Origin: Paratinospora sagittata
Lineage: Eukaryota; Streptophyta; Magnoliopsida; Ranunculales; Menispermaceae
Assembly (NCBI GenBank): GCA_035771175.1
Contig: CM069590.1
Span: 31,634,821-31,698,820, forward strand
Direction of reading: 5' to 3'
DNA length: 64,000 nt
Shown here: one piece after another, positions 34,271 through 45,660 of the stretch
Position numbering within the stretch: the stretch's first letter is position 1
How the letters are laid out: the number at the start of each line of letters is the position of its first letter
Translations under genes and position numbers: made by a program
Notes under the pieces: model-generated
Databases searched by the model: none
What the model saw: the letters and a program-made list of their open reading frames with translations, nothing else
Told to the model about the DNA's origin: nothing

Positions 34271-34568
34271 GCACTCAAAAGAACAAAACGACAAAAATGA
34301 TATTTTTGTTGATCTGACACGTACATCTTTTCGAGCAACTTTCTCATAACAAATTTCGTACAAAAATCAACTTTTTGGATTTGTCAGAGATATCCTCTGA
34401 TTCACGAACCACGTCTTTTAAAACTTTCCTTATTCGTGAATCTGGAGAAAATCAAAATGTTTATGAAATGTGTAGTTGCCACTTTCGTGATACATTCTAG
34501 TTGTTGTGAGTGTTTGTTCATAGTTGAAATTCAAATTTAAATGAACAACAGCTTCATCTCTACAAGTT

Positions 34569-34576
34569 TATAAATA
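34569..34576 (+). promoter_or_regulatory. Putative TATA box, shared Sirevirus LTR
   Basis: TATAAATA between the dyad array and the CACCCGTAAGTTGAGAA repeats, the same relative place as in the other LTRs of the group. Confidence 0.45.
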
Positions 34577-34964
34577 CTAGCATTTAACCATTTGCCAAAA
34601 ACCATGAAAAATTTTCTGAGCCAAAACACTTTTTAAAGTTAGTCGAATTTCTATCTAATTGAAAAAATTTAAATCATTTTGCTTTCAAAGCATTTTCTTT
34701 GAAACTTTGCTTATTCAAATGATTTTCATTCAGAGCTAAATTTATATCTTTATCTGAAAAATCATTTGAAAGATTGAGTTGTTTTCACTCAAATTTTTAA
34801 CATTGTTTTAACTTAGATCATTCTTGTCGAAAGAGAAATTTGAGAGATAGTTCATAGGATACAGTTGTACCTTAAGTCATATCTTGTGTATTGTATCAAG
34901 GTTGTAATAGTCGTTAGACAAACTACTGAGTTGATATTTTTGTATTCAACACGTCTAGGTCCTC

Positions 34965-35140
34965 TCACACCCGTAAGTTGAGAAACCATAGTTTTCGCCC
35001 CTGTAAGTTGAGAAAGTTTAGGTCTGTCTCACACCCGAAAGTTGGGATAGGTTTGTCTCAATCCTGCAAGTTGAGCAATGTAACGGTTGTTCTCACACTC
35101 GCAAGTTGAGAAAAGGTGTAACAGTTTCATTCTCACCCGT
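34965..35140 (+). repeat. CACCCGTAAGTTGAGAA repeats in the shared LTR
   Basis: About five imperfect units separated by 10-25 bases. Equivalent arrays: 3790-3965 (minus), 15425-15500 and 37030-37165. Confidence 0.75.
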
Positions 35141-35171
35141 AAGAGAATCCGTTAGTGATAAGGTTTAAAAT

Positions 35172-35190
35172 CCTAACTGAGGAGGTTAGG
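35172..35190 (+). promoter_or_regulatory. Candidate hairpin in the Sirevirus LTR
   Basis: CCTAAC and GTTAGG arms around a 7-base loop. Compare CCTAAT/ATTAGG in element N; the pair C-G is replaced by T-A on both sides. Confidence 0.45.
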
Positions 35191-35338
35191 TAGTGGACGT
35201 AGGCAAGTAGGCGAACCACTATAAATCGTTTTGTGCATATTTATTTATATTCCGCACTTTAATTTTATCATTGCATTTAATTTTAATTTGTCTAAGTGTC
35301 CAATTAAACCCCCTTTTGGACATACCTGGGCCAACAAT

Positions 35339-35350
35339 TGGTATTAGAGC
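35339..35350 (+). other. Primer-binding site of element B3
   Basis: TGGTATTAGAGC, identical to that of B1 at 15754-15765, two bases after the LTR end. Confidence 0.8.
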
Positions 35351-35392
35351 AATGTTGCTATTCAAAGAAACTTCACAATTTCTTTGATATCA

Positions 35393-35423
35393 ATGGCAAT
35401 GACCAGAGGCACAGTCACAGAAG
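35393..35423 (+). pseudogene. Start of Copia gag (B3), before the solo LTR
   Basis: ATG at 35393 opens a frame of ten codons plus one base, which continues in phase at 37412 after the solo LTR and one copy of its target duplication. This sets the gag start 42 bases after the primer-binding site. Confidence 0.75.
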
Positions 35424-35794
35424 TGTTGAACCAATTATCCTCATGTCCCTTACGAAAATATGTCCCTATTATGAAATATTTTGATGATTACAAAACTACA
35501 TTCTGTTCATGATATTACTGCACATATGACATATCTAATCTTACTTGAAGGTATCAAAGATTCAATGATGCATGGCAAACGTATTAAAAGATCTTCTTGA
35601 AGACCATGATCGTTTGAACATGTTTATTTGTATGATTAGATTATGATAGGTTGTAGGACCTCCATGCCATGTGATTTAGCTATATGCATACCTGCATGTT
35701 TTAATCGATTGGTTGCATGTTTGATTTAATCTAGTTACTTTTTGTTTAATCGTGTTTTAATCGAGAAATTAAAAACCATTTTTATAAAGTCTTC

Positions 35795-36330
35795 CAGGAC
35801 GCTAATGTTTTAACAGCGCTCTCCTGGATTTGATGAGTCAGGACGCTGATAAAATGTTAAAACGCTCAAGGTTGAATTGATCTGATTAATAAGGACGCTT
35901 ACTTGCTAGTAGTGACCTTTCTCTTATCAACCTTTGAGAGTGTTAGGATGCTGATTCAGTTTCAGCTCGTTGAAAGATCTTTTTATCTTTAAGTGATTTT
36001 TTTCTTTAAGGACACTGATAAGTTATAAGTTGAATAAATTACCAGGACGCTACTTGTGTAGGAGCGCCCTCATCTTTAGAATCAACTTAAGTAACTTTCA
36101 GGATGCACACCGTCCATCAGCGCCCTTAAACATTAATTTAAAACTGCTTTTAATAGTTCAGGACACTTACTCTTGAGTAGCGCCCTCATATGTTTTGTGT
36201 TTTAAAACAAAGCAGGACGCATACTGCGAAGTAGCGCCCTCATGCTTTAAGTCGTTTAATTGTCAAAGCAAGTCAAGACGCTTACTACTTAGTAGCGCCC
36301 TCGCTTCATTGTTCAGTAGGATGTTGATGT
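35795..36330 (+). repeat. Array of short dyads in the solo LTR
   Basis: Eight to ten units; the clearest are at about 36040, 36163, 36213 and 36264, for example CAGGACACTTACT followed by AGTAGCGCCCTCA. Spacing is about 50-60 bp. Confidence 0.8.
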
Positions 36331-36635
36331 TCCCAAGAAACAAAACGACAAAAAAGATATTTTTGTTGTTTTGACATTACTGTCATTTCTGTTAACCTTT
36401 TTCAGAAACATACGAATACTTTTCAGAACTTTTCAGAATCGTAAAACAACTTTTGAGAACTTTTTAAAACGTTCTTAGAACATTCCTCTTTCATGAAAGG
36501 ATCAAATGATTCCGGTGCAATCGCTGTAATGTGCATTTAAGCTGAATCGATCCATTTCTGAAAAGAATGTTAACGTTATATTTGAAATAACTTAGAGGGC
36601 CAAAATTACCAAGTCTATTGCGCCTCTGTTATTCC

Positions 36636-36643
36636 TATATATA
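36636..36643 (+). promoter_or_regulatory. Putative TATA box of the solo LTR
   Basis: TATATATA followed by ACGTGTTGCC; its counterpart in the minus-strand fragment is at 4373-4378. Confidence 0.45.
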
Positions 36644-37029
36644 CGTGTTGCCTCAGAGCAGAAAAATGAACTAATGAAATACGAAACTGATATTCATTCA
36701 AAACGTATTTACAGTTTTCGTTTGCGCAAAACACTTTTTGAAAGTTAATCTTCTTTCACTTGTGCTTGATCTTATGATCCATTGAAAGAAAAACTTCAAG
36801 TCTTCTTAGTTGATCGATCTTTTTCTCCATTATTTCAAAAACCCATTAACGAAGACAAAAATTATTTGAACCGATTTTCAGCATAAACTTTATCATACAT
36901 GTTTCGCTGAATATGTGGCAATAGAAGGTTCAATCCAAAGTATTGTACGTATCACTTTGATTCTGAGTAAAGGGAATCATATCTCATTTTGTAATCAGAT
37001 TGTAGTTAGAGCAAGTGTTGCTCAAAGTT

Positions 37030-37165
37030 GTAAGCGGTCTTCTCACACCAGTAAGTTGAGAATAGGTTCTCTCTCTCCTGTAAGTAGAGAAACAATCCTC
37101 TCACACCCATAAGCTGAGAAACGGTAGTTCTCACACCCGTAAGTTGAGAAAGTGTTCTGGTTTGA
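37030..37165 (+). repeat. CACCCGTAAGTTGAGAA repeats in the solo LTR
   Basis: Four to five imperfect units of about 25-30 bp, ending just before the GGTCCATAGTGGAGTTT block. Confidence 0.75.
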
Positions 37166-37411
37166 TCTTCACCCGTAAGAAGGTCCATAGTGGAGTTTGA
37201 ATAAATCATAACTGAGGAGGTTAGGTAGTGGATGTAGGCGCGGCCGAACCGCTATAAATCTTGCTTGCATTGTCCCATTTACATTTATTATATCTCATTG
37301 CTATACTTTGTTTAATCTACTTTCATTATTCTGCACAATTTAAAGAAAGGTTAAAATCTGCTAAGTGTCCAATTCACCCCCTCTCTTAGACATATTTGGG
37401 CTAACAAGAAG

Positions 37412-38460
37412 TAAGTCAACCTTTAGATAAACCACCTCCGTTCAATAGAGACTGGTTTGAAGATTGGATGATAAGGATGAAATCCTTTCTATGATCTAAG
37501 AATATTAGTCTATGGAAAATGGTTGTAAACGACTACATCATGCCTAACAAGCCTATTGAGCTATGGACAAACGAAGAGAGACTAAATGATAAACATAACA
37601 CTCAAGATGTCTATGCCTTATTCTGCTCTCTACCTGAGGAAGAAGTAGAAAGGGTAGTTCATCTCGAGAGTGCCAAAAAGATTTGGGAAAAACTCAAAGA
37701 GTCTGATAGACTATTTGATGCCTTTGAGATATTGGAGAATGAATCTCTCGATACGGCATGCAACAAATATCAATCCATTCTTGTCGGAAATAAAGAACTA
37801 AATCAGGAAATATCTGCAGAAATATCTCTAGTGTATTTTTGTGATAAGCTTCCAAAGAAATGGAATGATAAGCTAACTATGTTAGCTGAATATGTTGAAC
37901 CATGGGAAATGAGTTTAAAAGAGTTTTGTGATCTCTTGAAAACCATGGGATGAGACAAGAGACGTAGTTAGAACATTAGAAGAGTCACTCGTCTACTTTA
38001 GGGTTTTAGATAGTGAGTCAAATCATGATAACATTCAACGTTTTATACGTTTAGTAAATGAACTTGAACACTTTGGAAAGACCATCTCTCACTCTACTTT
38101 AGTACAATACTTTCTAAACAGTTTTCCTGAAAACTAGAAATACAAGGTAGATTTTCTAAATGAGTTTTCAAATCCATTTGTAATCAGCTTTCAAGAAATT
38201 GATTATATTTTGAGTGGGTTAGAAACTTCATCCGAGAGAGAAGACGTTCTTACAAATGCACCAAGTAGGAACGAAAGTTAAGTTATTGATGATATAAACA
38301 CAATAAGTCAACAATCCTCATCAAGCACATCCAGGACGCTCAATGAGAGATCTCCTGACAGAATGTCGAGAAGGAAGTCAGCATAGAGAACGAAGATAAT
38401 GAAATATCTCAGCTGCTTCAAAAAGAGACAGAGTGCACAAGTCGAGGACTTTGTAGTACC
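37412..38460 (+). pseudogene. Copia gag (B3)
   Basis: In phase with 35393-35423. Starts with PPPFNRDWFEDWMIRMKSF, TGA at 37492-37494 in place of a likely Trp, then the open frame 37519-37953 with YALFCSLPEEEVERV, ESAKKIWEKL and YFCDKLPKKWND, the usual helical gag core. After the stop at 37951 further gag-like pieces follow in shifted frames (NELEHFGKTISHSTLVQYFL, SFQEIDYILSGLETS). No CCHC knuckle is found. It is homologous to B1 gag over the N-terminal region but clearly diverged. Confidence 0.75.
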
Positions 38461-39130
38461 TTGAGGTAAAAGTCAAAAGTATGAAAAGGTATAAAAGTCA
38501 CTCTCATCACTACTATTATTCTTCGAACATATATTTATCAGTGATTATTAAAAATAAATGATTATCTTTAATCATGCGATGCTTAAGAATGCGTAAATGC
38601 TTTTGCTCATGATTAAATTCTTGGCGTTTGGTTGATGTGATATAAATTGTGATATTGATTATTCAACCATACAATACTTAAGTTTAAGTGGTCAAAATTG
38701 ATTAACAATAGCGTTTAAGTGACCGCAAGCAAACTGACAACGAATGAGAATGTTAATGTGCCCAATGACTTTAGTCGATCAAAAACGCTATTTATAAGAA
38801 GGACGATGATCGATCGCCAACGTTAGATAAATTAAACCGCCCTTAGATACTAGTTTGCAACACGTGTGAGTGTGTGTCAGGAGCGAGCTTATCGCTTTAG
38901 CATTATAAAATCAATTTTTTAGTGACCTAGCAGTCACTTTCCCTTTTGATGCCCTAGGACGCTCCGACAAAAATTTACTAGGAATCGCTCCAAGAGTTAC
39001 TGCTGAATCTTCATTTTTAACCTTTGCTAAATCTTGATCTCTATTCATTTTTTAATCTTTTGATTCCTATTGTATCAGTTTCTGCCTTGTTGCCTCAGTT
39101 CTTTATCTCTTTTCATTTGATTTTCAATGG
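38461..39130 (+). other. Noncoding stretch of B3 where pol would be expected
   Basis: AT-rich sequence without coding signal in six frames; it corresponds in place to the spacer that precedes the post-pol ORF in B1, but the B1 GC-rich cluster is absent. Confidence 0.5.
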
Positions 39131-40987
39131 TATCCAAACCTGAAAACTTCGCCCCTTTTCTGCAAGAAAGTGAGTTGCTTCACCATCATCACCTCCAAAT
39201 AGGAGTGTGAGAGCGAGAACTGAACCTACTCATGCTGAACTGGCTGAGGCATCCACAACCCCTGTACCCACACCTCCGATTAAAACTTCACCTGAACCAT
39301 CTTACCCATCTTCTTTAACCCATAAAACAAAGAAGGGAACCAAATAAAAAAGCTTGCTAGCCGAGTTGTAGTCGATAAATGTTTTGTCGATTTTGAGTTC
39401 TTCATTAAGTCTCACCTAGACATTCTATCTTTGTTCGAGTTCAAAATGGTACCCTAACCTTGTAAGCCAATTCTATTTGAATTTGGTCGATAAACTGAGC
39501 TCTGGACTTGCAAAACAATTTGTGGTAAAGGAAAAATCTGTTTAGATTTCTCCCAGATTTTTCTCTGAAGCTTTTTCTTTGCCAAGTGATGAAAGTGCCC
39601 ACATATTTTCATTCACTAAAAATAAAGTCTAGTATCCAGGCTACGGTAACCTCTCTGCTCTTAATCTTGTTTCGATGAAAAAGGACCACTCGAGTATCGA
39701 CAAGAAACTCACGAATCAGTCCTTTGAATTATTCCCTAGAATAATCCACAACATCATTACCCATATCATTTAGCCTAAAACCGGCAGTAGGGGTAATATA
39801 AATGACTTAGATATATTCTTGATCTGGTGTATTTTGGAAAAGAAGAAAGTGAATCTCGCCCACATTTTCATGCATGTTATAGATACTGTAGTTAGCAGAG
39901 GAGAAAGTCTTCCTTTTGGAATGTACAAATTATTCAAGAATTGTGGAATTGATTTTAGTGGAGAAGTGTGCGAAGAGATCAACAGTTACAACTGCGTTCG
40001 TTCAACCACTGTCAAATTAATGAGATACACTTATGTTTCTACATTGGAGAAATGGTTTCCAATATCAAAAATCTCACTTGAAGGAGAATCTAGTGGAATA
40101 ACTAGAGCCATTGGTGAAGATGTCTCAGCAATGGAGAAAGAAGTTACCCAAGCTTCGACTACTCAAGATGAACAGGTTGTGCAAGAGGAAGTTGCTACCA
40201 CAGCTGATACTGAGCATGTTTCAATTGACAATGTTGAAGTTGAACATGCAGAGCAAGTTGTTCATGCTGAGAACATCTAATGGATGAGGTGATCTAGATT
40301 GCTCAGGCTACTGTTGAAGAACAATTAACTGATAATGTTGATGCAATTTTGGAAGATGTTACCAAGGAAAGAGTCAATGCATACTCAGAGAAAACCATCT
40401 CCAACCCACCATGTCCATTTGACTATCCTGCATCAATGGAACCTCATGACTCAAGACCGGAGTTTGATGGTGAGAAGATTCTTGAAGAAGAAGAATCTCA
40501 TTTTATTGAGAAGGAATATGCAAATCAAGAGGGTTATGCGCTTGCAATTATACCCTATCAAGGAGATGAAGCAAAAATGGATATCGATGATGAGAACCAC
40601 TATGAAGAATATCACGAGGCTGTTGTTGATTTTCGCGTAAACGAAGAAATGAAAGATATTAATGAAATGAGTTCGTCTGATCAAACTTATCATGAATCAC
40701 CTTCATATCCTTCTACAACAGGCCAAATGATGATTTCTTCAGAGAAGAAGATTTCTGAAGGAAAGTCAGAGAAGATCAGATTTATTTCATGTCTCAGCAG
40801 ATGAACCAATTGAAACAAAATCAGATACAACAAAAAAATGAGATTTTGGCAGAAGTCAGAGCATCTCTGAAGTCACAAGAGAGAAGTGAAATCAATGAGA
40901 TGAAAGAATACACCTCTCACCTGATTCAGGCAGCTAAAATGTTAGACAAAATGACACAACAAATGGACAGACAATTAAGTGTCATGC
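39131..40987 (+). pseudogene. Sirevirus post-pol ORF (B3), part before Tekay D1
   Basis: From about 39444 one frame runs to 40280 with TAG codons at 39543, 39630 and 39771. It shows KWYPNLVSQFYLNLVDK, LDIFLIWCILEKKKVNLAHIF and SLPFGMYKLFKNCGIDF, which match the B1 ORF in order (KWYPTLIRILYTNLK; FDLFLTWCLYTKTHIDL; NVPFAMHLTSFFES). After a stop at 40280 an acidic region (40349-40804) and a helical segment (40789-40987, EINEMKEYTSHLIQAAKMLDKM) follow in other frames. The last frame is entered in phase again at 51488. Confidence 0.75.
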
Positions 40988-43663
40988 TGTGATGCCCCGA
41001 AAATTATTTCATCTAGCCCATAACCCAATTGCACTTTGCCCAAACTCTATGTGTTGCCTTGATATGGTTAGTGTTTGTTTGATGGTTGTTTAATGTTTGT
41101 ATAGTTGATGCTTGATAATGTATATAAATATGTGTATTATAAATTGTATATTGGTCATGTTAAATTAAAGTATAATGCATATGTTATTATTTATGCATGG
41201 GTCCATTAAACCATGAATTGATATGGGTTAGGATTGATTGAATAAAAAGATAAATGAGAATGAAAATTTGGTGTATTAAACGGATTGGACATTTAAAATA
41301 CATGGAAGCATAAGATTGGTTAAAGTACATGTGGTTGGTATGGGTAGTATGTGACCAACACATGTGAAGGTTGGTGCATGAAAGTGGACAAGTGTCCCAT
41401 GCCCACTTCTCTTCTCCAAGAATGTGCAAGAAAGTGAGGTGAGTGGAGGGAATCCAAGAATGTGCTAGAAAGTGAGGTGAGTGGAGAGAAAGGAAAAAAA
41501 TAAAAGAGAAGAAGAGAAAGGAAAGAAGAAGAGAAAGAAAGAGGAAGTTGCAGGAGGAAAATCTCTGCGACGTTTTCATCAAAGAGCTGGATCTTCAGGA
41601 TATATGGTCAGATTAAGCTCAAAGTGCGTCAGCAAGTTCGTAGCTTATAATTCTGCATTCTGAACGGTGGAGATCTTGATTTGAGGTTTCTTCTAAGAGA
41701 TCTAACCTCTCAAACCAAGCTGGTCGGAAAGTCTGGATTTCTCGCGCCGTTTCGATCAAACTTATAGATCTCCTCAATCTACCGTTGGATGGATATTAAA
41801 TTTGGTTATGTAGTTTACAACTACTATTTCTACATTCTGCACGGTGAAGATGTTTATGAGGTACGTATGTTGTGTGATATAGTCATCTGAGTTTGAGTAT
41901 TTGCAGCAGGAAAGGAGAAATTGTCTTATTAGAGACTTGTTCATGAAAGATACTTATCGTTTCGGTCCACCGTTGGATTAGGCTGATATTTGGACAGAAG
42001 GTCTTTTTCTTCGAATACTTCAATTTGTACGGTTGATTTTGTGATTACATATTTCTGTTGGAAGATTGATACATCTGAACAGAATATTCAATGAAGAATT
42101 GGTAGGGTTGCTTGTATTAGACCCAAATTTAGAATATGAACTTAGACCTTTCCAAATAGCTTGCATGTCAACTATGTTGACCTAGTTGCTATTGTTGATG
42201 AATCCATGATGCAAAATTAGTGATATACATGGCTGAACATGGTGACCTAGTGTAAATCGACAATATGGCCTAAGTATGGAAAATTTCATATTTTAGGGCT
42301 TTTGATGCTTTTGGCCTAGAATCATTGAATTGATGCAACTTATGTTTAATTAAGCATGATTAGGGTTGATTATGCTACTGATTTGGTGGTTGTGACCATA
42401 TCATGGGTTAGGCCTACTTGTGATCAAATGACCCAATTTGGGCATGTCTATGCCTAAGGAATTGAAAATCAGTATTTTTGATTAATAGAATGGTTTATGT
42501 ATGAGAACTATGCATTAGAGGCCTAAGTCATGTGATTTGAGTTGAATGATCGGATTAGATGGGATTTAGGCCTATTGTCTATATGTGGGCTGATTTAGGG
42601 TTGATGTGTAATGTCTATGTGATTGATCATAGAAATTGATGTATGGTAGGATATTGATGTATGTTTCAGGATCTTGATTGGGTTGATTCGGTTTGGTGGT
42701 CGTGTGTGGTTAAAAATACTCTCGCGAGGTTTGGTTGTGAGTAGACTTCATTTATGATTATATCTTTTATGTCATCATATCACTTATATATATTGTATGT
42801 TGAAAGCATGAATGTGTTCTAATGTTTTGAATGGGCCCATCTATCTGGCTAATAGGGGGACGTAACCTTGTCATAGGAGGGTTTTAGGAAAGGAAATGAT
42901 TGGGGTCAACAGTACGGTGAAATAGACGTGCACTAGTAACCCAATGCATGTGGAATGTGGATCCAAATTGATAAGCTTTTACTTGCATCGAACTTATTAT
43001 AAATGCTTGACATCTATATGTTATGAGCTTTTAATCATGCTACACATTGACATGCATACATGATATTTATTGATGAGTATTGAGAGCATATTTGAATTCT
43101 ATTCACTGGGCACTGTTGGCTCACCCTCATTTTCCTCTTTCAGGTCCTTCTGTCCCGAATAAGGGCAAAGGAGTAGTCATATCTTGAGGGCCTTGCCTGC
43201 GAGAGAATTCAAGGCCTCGATGTGAGTTGAGAAGCGTTTTGATTGAACTGTGTTTTTAATTATGAAGTATTATATTTTGGATTATGTAATTATAACACTT
43301 ACCACATTGTAGTATGGGTGAGTTAGGACTTGTTAGATAGACCATGTGGGCATATGACGGTTTTTATTTGTACCCACAATTTTGGACTTTATGTGTATGT
43401 CAATTTTAATGGACTGTAGGGATTATGATTTTATTTATGGTTCATTTTTATGGATTATCTCTTGTCTTTGATGATTAATACGGTGGGTAGTTTTGTTTAG
43501 TACCTTTTGATATTATGTCGTTGTTTGAGATAAGGCTCGTACGGTCTCAACTACCTCACGGGAGTTGGGGAGTGGTCGGAGATGCCTACGCAGGGCGTCC
43601 CACCCCAGCATTCCGCACGCCATTCCCTACGGGGTTGGTTGTCTAGGGTGAGGGGTCGCCACA
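40988..43663 (+). repeat. 5' LTR of D1
   Basis: TGTGATGCCCC at the start, GTCGCCACA at the end. It lacks one 177-bp unit present in the 3' LTR and has lost about 34 bp near 42830 that both the 3' LTR (about 50610) and the LTR at 1-1846 keep. Confidence 0.95.
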
Positions 43664-43665
43664 GT

Positions 43666-43678
43666 TGGTATCAGAGCC
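43666..43678 (+). other. Primer-binding site of D1
   Basis: TGGTATCAGAGCC, a perfect initiator Met-tRNA site, two bases after the LTR end. Confidence 0.9.
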
Positions 43679-43889
43679 TGATTTTACTAGGTTTGGTCTA
43701 TGTATTGGACTTAGATGACTTTGACCTAGGAATTGGGTGAGAAATTTAGGTGATTAAAAAGCTTAAAGGAACTAACTTAAAAGCCTTACTATCATATTTT
43801 CTGCGTGTATTATATGATATGGGTAGTTATGAGGCTTTGTTAATGTTTTAAATGTGTGATGGTTGCTCGTATTTCTACTTCTCAGTGTC

Positions 43890-45108
43890 ATGAGGAGGAG
43901 CGAGAGATTGGGACAGCCACGCACAGGGCCATCCGATGATGACCGGATGGGGAGGATGGAGGAGATCATTCAGGCACAGGGCCGCTTGATGGCAGCCCAG
44001 ACTTCACAGATACAGGCGTTAGTGCAGCAGGTTGAGGCTATTGCTCGACAGTCACCTCAAACAATACCTCAGGAGGCGGGCACTAGTGGGGCCGAAGCTA
44101 GTGGAGCTGCAGGGGCAGCAGGACCTCAAATGGCAGTACCTCAGCCTATGCCTACGCCTGCTCCTATTGTTGTGGAGAACCCCACTGATCGGCGGATCAA
44201 ACTGCTAGAGAAGTTCATGAAGCTAAAGCCTAAGGAATTCACTGGTGGGGTTGACTTGAAGAAGGCCGAAGATTGGCTGAAGAATGTCGAGAAGATCAGT
44301 CGCTCCTTAGAGCTTGATGAGGAGTCTCAGGTCCTATGTGCTGCTCACACACTGGAGAGTGATGCAGAGGACTGGTGGCTTTCAGTGTTAGATACACAGG
44401 GGGCAGTGAAGAGCTGGGACACCTTCAAACGGTTGTTCTTATAGGCTTACGTTCCAGAGACTGAGAGACAAGCTAAGCAACTCGAGTTTTTGAATCTCGC
44501 ACATGGCACCATGTCAGTCAGGGAGTACGAGCTCAGGTTTAGGCCTCGCAGTTTATGCCCCTGGGTTAGTTCAGACGCCGAGTGACAAGATTATGAGGTT
44601 TTCTTTGAACCTAAGGCCTGCGATTCGACAGGCCTTGTCTGTGACGAAGATGACTGATTTTACCCCAGTGGTCCAGAGGGCCAAACAGTATGAGTTGGAT
44701 GAGTGGGTTGATGGTATGTCTACACGAGCAGCTTCAGGTGAACCGACTTCACAAGCAGAGTCTGGGGGACAGTTCCAGACTCCGTGGAAGAAGGGAAGAT
44801 GGAAAGGAAGAGAAATTTTTTTTGGAAAAGCACAGTCTGATGGTGCTCAGAGTAAGGCATCCCAGGTTCAGACTGGTATGATGGCCTCACCAGTGGTTTC
44901 CTCTCCTGTCCCGATTCCTATTCAGGCACCGAGTGCACCGAGACCCCCATTCCCACAGACTGCTGGTCGAGGCAGAGGTAGAGGCCGAGGAAGTTATGTG
45001 ACGACATCTCAGACTGGGCCATTTGCGCCCAGGGCTCGGTTCTTATGTTTTCAATGTGGGCAGGCTGGGCATAGGAAGTTCGAGTGTCCGAATTTTCAGA
45101 GAGCTTAG
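43890..45108 (+). pseudogene. Tekay gag (D1)
   Basis: ATG at 43890 is chosen because D2 has an ATG with the same following codons at 59433. N-terminal coil-like region (RMGRMEEIIQAQGRLMA), Ala/Pro linker, then the gag core (KEFTGGVDLKKAEDWLKNVE, AEDWWLSVLDTQGAVKSW). TAG at 44442-44444 and a frameshift at about 44530 follow; the frame 44503-45108 holds RALSVTK-type capsid end, a basic Gly/Arg stretch and the CCHC knuckle CFQCGQAGHRKFEC. Gag forms the particle and its knuckle binds the RNA. Confidence 0.9.
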
Positions 45109-45660
45109 GGATTTGTGCAGCAGTCCAGTGCCAAAGAGACAGCGAAGGAAGCTACTGAGCCAGACCCGAAAGCATCCAGGACTTTGGTGGAAGGTACTCT
45201 TATTATTTGTGGTACTTCTATGCATGTATTATTTGATGCTGGGTCTACATTATCATTCATATCTGGACGTATGGTAGATAGTTTGCATTTGACTCCCATT
45301 AGGGCTAGTACATGGTTAGTGGTGAGTACTGTAGCTGGGGAGAGGATCTACCCGAACATGATTTGTAGCTAGTGTGTGGTTCAGATTGGTGATGTTGAGA
45401 TGCCTATTGACATTCGAGTCCTAGAGCTTTTAGAGTTTGATGCAATTCTAGGGATGGATTGGCTCGCGGCCTATCATGCAGTTGTCGACTGTTTCGCGAA
45501 GAGAATCATTTTTCAGGTCCCCGGACACCCAGTGTTTACACTACAGGGTAGAGCTTCAGACCAGACAGTCACAAGGGGTAGATTTGTGACTGATGGAGAT
45601 AGGGAGTTTTTGGCTGGGTTAGTGCCTGATGAGGAAGAGACTAGTGAGGTGATACTTGAG
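45109..45660 (+). pseudogene. Tekay aspartic protease (D1)
   Basis: Active-site strand VLFDAGSTLSFIS (DAG where D-S/T-G is usual), then GRMVDSLHLTPIRAS, TAG at 45370-45372, and the second conserved strand [19 protein letters not shown]. The Ser/Thr-to-Ala change in the active site may weaken it. D2 has the same strand with Arg instead of Gly (59783). Confidence 0.85.

Larger units (their letters stand above)
33425..35336 (+). repeat. Shared Sirevirus LTR, remaining 1.9 kb
   Basis: Continues the LTR started at 24689. Carries the dyad array at 33720-34270, a TATAAATA at 34569-34576, CACCCGTAAGTTGAGAA repeats at 34965-35140, the candidate hairpin at 35172-35190, and the end GGCCAACA at 35336. 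A primer-binding site follows, so the same LTR is the 5' LTR of B3. Length without element N is about 2005 bp, close to the 1983-bp solo LTR. Confidence 0.85.
35424..37406 (+). repeat. Solo Sirevirus-like LTR (1983 bp) with target duplication AGAAG
   Basis: TGTTGAACC at the start and GGCTAACA at the end, flanked by AGAAG at 35419-35423 and 37407-37411. Neither a PBS nor a polypurine tract adjoins it. It therefore arose by recombination between the two LTRs of a full element that had entered the gag of B3. It carries all features of the group: dyad array (35795-36330), TATA-like site (36636-36643), CACCCGTAAGTTGAGAA repeats (37030-37165). Confidence 0.95.

Noticed and set aside
35795..36330. 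CRISPR-like array because of regular short repeats with spacers
   Set aside because: Plant LTR context, repeats degenerate and internally dyadic, spacers similar in length but not unique-type, no cas genes.
41187..41582. 131-aa minus-strand open frame in the D1 5' LTR, with a hydrophobic Phe/Leu/Ser-rich start
   Set aside because: It is the complement of a purine-rich tract (GAAAGGAAAGAAGAAG-like). The 3' LTR copy (48930-49232) has a different length and frame end, so it is composition-driven.
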